This document shows, piece by piece, positions 6,023 through 6,335 of a stretch of 6,335 bases of DNA (position 1 is its first letter; each line of letters opens with the position of its first letter). The stretch is from positions 1-6,335 of the forward strand of contig CAMPJU010000081.1 in NCBI GenBank assembly GCA_946886995.1, written 5' to 3'. Below the pieces are notes generated by a model. The model worked only from the letters and a program-made list of their open reading frames with translations. It had not been told where the DNA came from and ran no database searches. The translations under genes and the position numbers were made by a program. The stretch comes from an uncultured Lysobacteraceae bacterium (GTDB taxonomy: Bacteria > Pseudomonadota > Gammaproteobacteria > Xanthomonadales > Xanthomonadaceae).

Positions 6023-6335
6023 GGCACGACACCGCCGGGACCGGGCGCTTCGTCATCGTCGCGATCGCGGACGACCTCGAGCGCCTTGACGTTCACGGTG
6101 CCGGTCGGCGGATCCTTCCAGGTGGCGTCCTGCCATTCCCAGTACCGCTCCGGCTCCCAGTACGTGTCGTCGTAGAAGCGTTCGCCTTCGATCGTCTGCA
6201 TCATTCCGCCCGCGACGGGGATCATGACCTTGACGTTGCCGAGGTGCCCCACGCGGCTGCCGGTGATCTTCCGCTTTCCCCGGACCAGTTCCCGCTCGAG
6301 GCGTGGCTTGGCCACGGCGTCGCGGTATTCATCAT
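6019..6335 (-). CDS. Tandem paralogue of the Sel1-like secreted protein, C-terminal part
   Basis: The reading frame enters at the right edge and ends with TGA at 6021-6019; about 105 codons are visible and the N-terminus lies outside the window. In-frame GTG codons such as the one at 6315 are internal, because the residues before it (DEYRDAVAK) match EEYRDAVAK of the neighbour. Shared modules are LEREL...KRKITGSR, GERFYDDTYWEPE-x-YWEWQD, and WKDPPTGTV-x-VK. The stretch between KITGSR and GERFYDD differs strongly. The C-terminus is an acidic, then Gly/Pro-rich tail (RDRDDDEAPGPGG). By homology the missing part should hold a signal peptide and Sel1-like helices. It overlaps the downstream paralogue by four bases. 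Confidence 0.75.
   Translation of the reverse strand, partial: DEYRDAVAKPRLERELVRGKRKITGSRVGHLGNVKVMIPVAGGMMQTIEGERFYDDTYWEPERYWEWQDATWKDPPTGTVNVKALEVVRDRDDDEAPGPGGVVP
6098..6194. repeat. Tandem gene-duplication block, copy 2
   Basis: This is the partner of 5364-5460, with six mismatches in 97 bases. The next 68 bases (6195-6262) are far less similar to 5461-5528, with about 29 mismatches by hand count, and similarity then rises again from 6263 onward. Confidence 0.85.

Noticed and set aside
5168..6175. A 335-codon plus-strand frame opposite the Sel1-like genes.
   Set aside because: The opposite strand has a signal peptide, a repeat fold, ATGA coupling and a paralogue, whereas this frame shows no domain.

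Overview
The window is very GC-rich and densely coded. Gene content and protein style (an acyl-CoA-type desaturase, apt, mutM, an ECF sigma factor paired with a Ser/Thr kinase, and a thymidine kinase with a [10 protein letters not shown]-loop) point to a gammaproteobacterium of the Xanthomonadales, such as a Lysobacter or Luteimonas relative. That placement is inferred from family resemblance; no rRNA or other marker is present.

Layout. Left end, minus strand: the N-terminal 84 residues of a membrane fatty acid desaturase run off the window, and upstream of it lies a complete apt (adenine phosphoribosyltransferase). A 144-base divergent gap with a strong interrupted inverted repeat separates apt from mutM (formamidopyrimidine-DNA glycosylase) on the plus strand. 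Forty-nine bases after mutM comes a two-gene regulatory unit: an ECF sigma factor with its own plausible promoter and a strong ribosome-binding site, then, 30 bases on, a 697-residue transmembrane Hanks-type Ser/Thr kinase with a TPR-like periplasmic part. The kinase meets thymidine kinase (tdk, minus strand) tail to tail, and the two TAG stop codons share one CTAG. Upstream of tdk on the same strand lie a secreted Sel1-like protein of unknown function and the 3' part of a tandem paralogue that runs off the right edge. These two overlap by ATGA, so tdk may be the last gene of a minus-strand operon.

The most interesting unit is the sigma/kinase pair. The sigma factor has DATA where ordinary ECF sigmas have the acidic DAED motif in region 2.2, so a threonine sits where an acid should be. 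No anti-sigma factor is encoded beside it, but a receptor-like kinase is. This matches the sigma-phosphorylation logic known for EcfP/PknT of Vibrio parahaemolyticus and proposed for EcfK/PknS of Xanthomonas citri: an envelope signal activates the kinase, which phosphorylates the sigma factor so that it can bind core RNA polymerase. Here this is inference from sequence. A second notable signal is the tandem secreted paralogues, which are about 94% identical at DNA level over one 97-base block but much more divergent in the adjoining 68 bases.

No gene-free stretch exceeds about 145 bases. I saw no tRNA, rRNA, CRISPR array, insertion sequence or T-tract intrinsic terminator. The many long overlapping open frames are the usual shadows of high-GC coding DNA.
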